Of a stretch of DNA of 64,000 nt, positions 63,126-64,000 are shown one piece after another. The position numbers and the translations under genes are program-made. Where the stretch lies: contig NW_019212830.1 of NCBI RefSeq assembly GCF_002443255.2, positions 1 through 64,000 on the forward strand, in the 5' to 3' direction. Under the pieces are notes generated by a model. That model made no database searches. It worked only from the letters and a program-made list of their open reading frames with translations, and was not told the origin of the DNA. Position 1 is the stretch's first letter; each line of letters begins with the position of its first letter. The stretch comes from Varroa destructor (Eukaryota > Arthropoda > Arachnida > Mesostigmata > Varroidae).

Positions 63126-64000
63126 ATAGATTTCGATGAACAACATTTGGGAAAACTCATTTTTGCATGTATGTATACAATAAAAAGATCTGCAGTATAT
63201 GCCAGCTTGTCTTAAAACTAAAGGTTGTCAGTCTCGCATGTCTGAATAGCAGAGAGGCCATCTGCTTAGGCATTTTACCTAGAATTGATTGTAAGAAAAA
63301 AACAATATGTTGAGTAGAGGCAGTCACTCGGTTCCGTACAGGTCAGTTATTGATTTTATGGTCACAAAGGTTGGCAGTCACTGCTACACCATTCCGTTGA
63401 CCAGTATAGGTGCACGTGTAAAAGATCAACCTAATGGTCAACTACCGTAAATACATCTTTTTTTGACGTATTTACCAACGCTCGCTAGTTTGAAGCAGGG
63501 ATTGTCGTATAGCTACTATAACCAGGTAACAATACACTTGAAGGGATACGCGTTAGCCATCTAGACCACATTTTCCTAAATTAAGTTTTTCTGTTGATGT
63601 AACTCACCTATGTCTCCCACATTTGTTTTGTATCGTTTTTTAGGCGTGTATATTAAGGACTGGTCGGGATTGAAGTTCAAGATCTGTGAGTATAACTGGT
63701 GGGACCACACCATTGCATTAGGCGAACTGCTTTTCTTACTTTGGGGTATCCGGGTCTGTTACTCGGTGCGACATGCGCAGTCGCTATTTAACGAAGCACG
63801 TCACATCTCTGTGGCTATCTACAACATCGCACTAGTTAACACAGTGATGATGTTGTTCCATCTTGTGCTCTTGCCTGATGCGGGGCCCGACATCAAGTAC
63901 CTGTTCGGATTCATCCGAACACAGCTGTCAACCAGTACAACGGTAGCACTCGTGTTCGGACCGAAGTTCTACCGATTACTGCGTGGCGAAGGCGATTCGT
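23549..64000 (+). CDS. GPR158/GPR179-family class C receptor, Smog-like (partial, 8 exons, 3' part off the right edge)
   Basis: Joined exons 23549-23839, 28257-28337, 38438-38626, 52956-53198, 58273-58460, 61458-61622, 61752-62173 and 63644-64000 give 645 residues in one frame. In order: a signal peptide (about 1-18); a Cache-like ectodomain with W-T-L-P-Y-F-S-C-E and D-I-D-I-D-Q-C-D; a Cys-rich EGF-like part (S-T-H-K-C-H, then [12 protein letters not shown], then C-L-P-C-x3-C-x2-C); and seven membrane segments. The helix 7 end is F-G-P-K-F-Y, the class C F-x-P-K motif. Six N-x-S/T sites lie outside the membrane. Vertebrate GPR158 has been reported as a glycine receptor that recruits an RGS complex, and fly Smog responds to Fog. 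The ligand here is unknown. The signalling tail is not in the window. Confidence 0.9.
23840..28256 (+). other. Receptor intron 1
   Basis: Intron of about 4.4 kb. It starts with a GC-richer tail of the exon 1 region and a short GT-rich run at about 24,117-24,132, then turns AT-rich. The only notable frame is at 27036-27344 on the minus strand. I recognise no mobile element. Confidence 0.75.
27036..27344 (-). CDS. Unrecognised 102-codon open frame (weak)
   Basis: It opens with an ATG and reads [11 protein letters not shown], ending with a Lys/Ala/Leu-rich helical-looking half ([17 protein letters not shown]). The composition looks more protein-like than its neighbours, but I recognise no domain, splice site or poly(A) signal. 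It may be chance, a pseudogene fragment or a small nested antisense gene. Confidence 0.2.
   Translation of the reverse strand: MAGKNGISEKCRVWPCEHPILYICYVVTHTILLSGPEISSAAAFFWAELQQNPKQRLMALSDVKLKTFINRELPGKAVTAAKLVQKEQFVLGQIEISRLFNG
28257..28337 (+). CDS. Receptor exon 2 (27 codons)
   Basis: The acceptor TTTTGCAG precedes GTGGACAGT and the donor is AAG before GTAAAT; both ends are phase 0. It reads [18 protein letters not shown], with an N-K-S glycosylation site and a Cys near the end. It is too short to identify alone, but splice sites, phase and composition fit the ectodomain. Confidence 0.75.
29582..30868 (-). mobile_element. LINE (non-LTR retrotransposon) reverse-transcriptase relic, copy A
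   Basis: Blocks appear in correct order on the minus strand, in shifting frames. [15 protein letters not shown] lies at 30612-30568. L-T-K-R-L-N-S-Y-L, then [10 protein letters not shown], follow at about 30470-30385. [13 protein letters not shown] sits around 30318, equivalent to the F-V-D-L-x-K-A-F-D box. Y-A-D-N-L-I-L-A is at 30083-30072, the catalytic Y-A-D-D box with the second Asp changed to Asn. [14 protein letters not shown] occurs near 29650. Stops and frameshifts make it inactive. No poly(A) tail or target duplication was found. Confidence 0.85.
35191..36960 (+). mobile_element. LINE relic, copy B, with endonuclease start and reverse transcriptase
   Basis: L-E-I-I-Q-W-N-C at 35191-35214 resembles the opening of the APE-type endonuclease of non-LTR elements. 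The reverse transcriptase follows: V-I-P-K-G-K-G-D-P from 35849, [13 protein letters not shown] to 36229 (the G-V-x-Q-G-D-x-L-S-P box, same frame), N-D-V-V-I-Y at 36301 (degenerate A-D-D box), G-L-A-I-N-L-I-K near 36390, F-I-Y-L-G-L-L-I-S near 36500, and [12 protein letters not shown] near 36680. The last block resembles the same block in copy A. The endonuclease-to-RT distance is short, so the middle is deleted. It is riddled with stops. Confidence 0.82.
38438..38626 (+). CDS. Receptor exon 3 (63 codons), ectodomain
   Basis: The acceptor TATTACAG precedes GTTCTCGTG and the donor is AAG before GTATAT; both are phase 0. It encodes V-L-V-A-N-K-T near its start and P-W-P-N-V-T-E-H-Y at its end, with two N-glycosylation sites. 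The frame is open throughout and is probably the N-terminal part of the Cache-like domain. Confidence 0.8.
39039..39084. repeat. Near-perfect hairpin in receptor intron 3
   Basis: CTGCTTAGAAGAACTGC (39039-39055) and GCAGTTCTTTTAAGCAG (39068-39084) pair at 16 of 17 positions, with a G-T wobble-type mismatch, around a 12-base loop. It is short for a microRNA precursor but a clear inverted repeat. Confidence 0.75.
41700..42740. other. GC-richer block of unknown nature
   Basis: Composition is clearly less AT-rich than the flanks, with a sharp end near 42,740 and AATAAA at about 42,656. Open frames here resemble nothing known. It may be the remnant of an LTR or other inserted element; I found no matching partner copy in the window. 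Confidence 0.3.
41790..41844. repeat. 22-bp arm inverted repeat in a GC-richer stretch
   Basis: Arm 41790-41811 (AGTATTCCTATTGTGTTATC...) matches the reverse complement of 41823-41844 at 19 of 22 positions, around an 11-base G-rich loop. It lies at the left end of a GC-richer block and may mark a mobile-element terminus or a structured RNA. Confidence 0.7.
43392..43800 (+). mobile_element. Tc1-like transposase relic, copy 1
   Basis: From 43440 the translation reads [14 protein letters not shown], then V-S-S-K-E (43440-43553). This matches the second helix-turn-helix region of Tc1-family transposases (T-x-A-x-E-D-x-x-I-V ... S-S-K-E). Further on come D-D-G-H-V-F-I-R (43667-43690), then G-T-R-Q-K-P and R-H-G-G-A-S-F-W in one shared frame (43698-43766). 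These equal the family's G-x-D-G-x-x-x-V-R ... K-H-G-G-x-S-x-M-V-W. Frames shift at least twice, and the N-terminal and C-terminal parts are missing or unreadable. Confidence 0.7.
44709..46140. other. GC-richer island with TATA-like motif inside receptor intron 3
   Basis: TATATATAAAAA at 44709-44720 precedes about 1.4 kb of pyrimidine-rich, comparatively GC-rich DNA in which several frames stay open for 70-120 codons on both strands. Open frames on both strands in GC-rich DNA are expected without coding. I recognise no protein. Candidates are an alternative promoter or leader, a nested transcript, or an old insertion. Confidence 0.3.
47604..47640. repeat. 37-base near-palindrome
   Basis: CTATTTATGTCTACACAC pairs with GTGTGAGGCATAAATAG around a two-base centre, with two interruptions. 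It lies in a stretch with another GTGTG...CACAC inverted repeat about 70 bases upstream. Confidence 0.65.
48673..48978 (-). mobile_element. Possible Penelope-like element fragment
   Basis: The frame reads [20 protein letters not shown], then I-A-K-N-L. It resembles the R-x-L-x-F-x-S-x-H-P-x-x-x-K-R-G-V-I-x-S-L block near the end of Penelope-like reverse transcriptases. No catalytic box or GIY-YIG endonuclease could be read nearby, so the call is tentative. Confidence 0.3.
49117..49133. repeat. Short (TA)n run
   Basis: About 8 TA units in receptor intron 3. Confidence 0.9.
52040..52700 (-). mobile_element. Inactive mariner (Tc1/mariner, DD34D-type) transposase relic
   Basis: On the minus strand the pieces run in order: K-G-A-S-R-S-G-R-A, then E-N-I-D-E-I-I (about 52670-52630), the DNA-binding linker; [35 protein letters not shown] (to about 52395); I-T-Y-N-N-S-V; and finally [12 protein letters not shown] (52160-52131). 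In active mariners the two boxes are T-G-D-E-K-W and H-Q-D-N-A-R-P-H. Here the first Asp is Tyr and the Trp codon is a stop, and the second Asp is Asn. Several frameshifts are present. Confidence 0.85.
52956..53198 (+). CDS. Receptor exon 4 (81 codons), Cache-like core
   Basis: The acceptor TTTTACAG precedes AAACCAATG and the donor is CTG before GTATGT; both are phase 0. [15 protein letters not shown] and [13 protein letters not shown] match conserved blocks of GPR158/GPR179 ectodomains. A second open frame overlaps part of this exon and is a shadow. Confidence 0.88.
53199..58272 (+). other. Receptor intron 4
   Basis: Intron of about 5.1 kb. At 53,850-54,050 a frame has faint resemblance to the N-terminal part of mariner transposases but is not convincing. 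56.4-57.3 kb is less AT-rich and unassigned. A long T run lies at 58088-58105. Confidence 0.7.
58273..58460 (+). CDS. Receptor exon 5: EGF-like Cys-rich segment
   Basis: The acceptor ATTATAG precedes [21 protein letters not shown] and [12 protein letters not shown] are the family EGF-like pattern. There are N-glycosylation sites at N-E-T, N-A-S and N-N-T. The exon ends in phase 2 at 58460 before GTACGT, which joins in frame with exon 6 (AC plus A gives Thr). A second GT four bases on (GTAAAA) would break the frame. Confidence 0.88.
58461..61457 (+). other. Receptor intron 5
   Basis: AT-rich intron of about 3 kb with a T run at about 61,180-61,195. It has two short palindromes, AGGACAAATAATTTGTCCT (60856-60874) and CGAGACTTTGAAAGTCTCG (61035-61053). 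No gene or mobile element was recognised. Confidence 0.75.
61458..61622 (+). CDS. Receptor exon 6: last ectodomain cysteines and TM1
   Basis: The acceptor is ATTACAG before AAATGGG. After the split Thr codon it reads [15 protein letters not shown], the Cys-rich junction before the membrane. The first membrane helix follows ([19 protein letters not shown]). The exon ends in phase 2 before GTAATG. Confidence 0.9.
   Translation, partial: KWVSMFTLCTGLHDLYRCHPMPLPLPLAVSYNVARDLSYVHTNDACPGSLRLQV
61623..61751 (+). other. Receptor intron 6 (129 bases)
   Basis: Short intron with GTAATG donor and TTTTAG acceptor, splitting an Arg codon after TM1. Confidence 0.85.
61752..62173 (+). CDS. Receptor exon 7: TM2 to TM4
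   Basis: The acceptor is TTTTAG before AAACATCAC. The 129-base intron before it is the shortest in the gene. It encodes TM2 ([15 protein letters not shown]), the extracellular C-C pair likely to hold the class C TM3 disulfide, TM3 running into L-L-L-K-T-W-R-V, and TM4 ([14 protein letters not shown]). The exon ends in phase 1 at 62173 before GTATGA. The open frame beyond that is intron. Confidence 0.92.
62231..62470 (+). mobile_element. Diverged second copy of the Tc1-like relic
   Basis: At the nucleotide level this matches the 43.63-43.85 kb segment in the same orientation. Shared stretches include ...CTTTGGCGGGCT..., the following GGGCAT/GCGCAT ... TTCATCCGC/TTCGCC region, ATGGTG, and the run through CCAATCTCTTCACGCTG versus ACAATCTCCTCGCGCTG. 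The coding sense is lost. Copy 1 carries the better protein motifs, so identity is inferred from it. Confidence 0.55.
63077..63123. repeat. (AT)n microsatellite
   Basis: About 23 uninterrupted AT units in receptor intron 7. Confidence 0.95.
63644..64000 (+). CDS. Receptor exon 8 (partial): ECL2 and TM5 to TM7
   Basis: The acceptor TTTTTTAG precedes GCGTGTAT, and two bases complete a Gly codon. It encodes the second extracellular loop with [11 protein letters not shown]5 ([12 protein letters not shown]), TM6 ([15 protein letters not shown]), and TM7 ending [10 protein letters not shown]. It is open to the window edge, so the exon end is not seen. Confidence 0.92.

Larger units (their letters stand above)
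62174..63643 (+). other. Receptor intron 7
   Basis: Intron of about 1.5 kb. It holds the second Tc1-like copy (62231-62470) just after the donor and an AT microsatellite (63077-63123). Confidence 0.8.

Noticed and set aside
1..64000. CRISPR arrays, bacterial operons, Shine-Dalgarno sites, prophage or toxin-antitoxin systems
   Set aside because: The window is eukaryotic: intron-split genes, class C receptor and mitochondrial carrier. No regularly spaced repeats were seen.

Overview
This window looks like animal nuclear DNA, most likely from an arthropod. It is AT-rich, with long introns, (AT)n microsatellites and decayed transposons. It carries parts of two intron-containing genes whose exons join cleanly at GT..AG sites with matching phases. 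I see no bacterial operon, CRISPR array, rRNA or intact tRNA. Species cannot be fixed from the sequence. A mite or other chelicerate would fit, but that is only a guess.

Layout. On the minus strand, the first four coding exons of a calcium-binding mitochondrial carrier (SCaMC / APC family) lie at about 15.26 kb to 0.15 kb. They encode four EF-hands and the first carrier repeat; the rest lies off the left edge. About 8.3 kb of non-coding DNA separates it from a divergent gene on the plus strand. That gene starts at 23,549 and runs off the right edge. Its eight visible exons encode a class C orphan-type receptor of the GPR158/GPR179 (Drosophila Smog-like) family: signal peptide, Cache-like ectodomain, Cys-rich EGF-like stretch and seven membrane segments. 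Its cytoplasmic tail lies outside the window.

Most of the 64 kb is intron. By translating it I found fossils of several mobile elements. There are three LINE reverse-transcriptase relics (8.4-9.2 kb minus; 29.6-30.9 kb minus; 35.2-36.95 kb plus). There is a mariner transposase with both visible catalytic Asp positions altered (52.0-52.7 kb minus). There are two diverged copies of a Tc1-like element (43.4-43.8 and 62.2-62.5 kb plus) and a possible Penelope-like fragment (48.7-49.0 kb minus). The most puzzling item is a decayed coding stretch at 3.27-4.15 kb (minus) inside the carrier gene. It reads as protein over some 290 codons with two stops and one frameshift, and I cannot assign it to a family.

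The two host genes have no obvious functional link. One acts at the mitochondrial inner membrane, the other at the plasma membrane. I found no convincing new biological system. The items most worth checking are the unassigned coding fossil, the perfect or near-perfect hairpins, and two GC-richer islands inside receptor intron 3.
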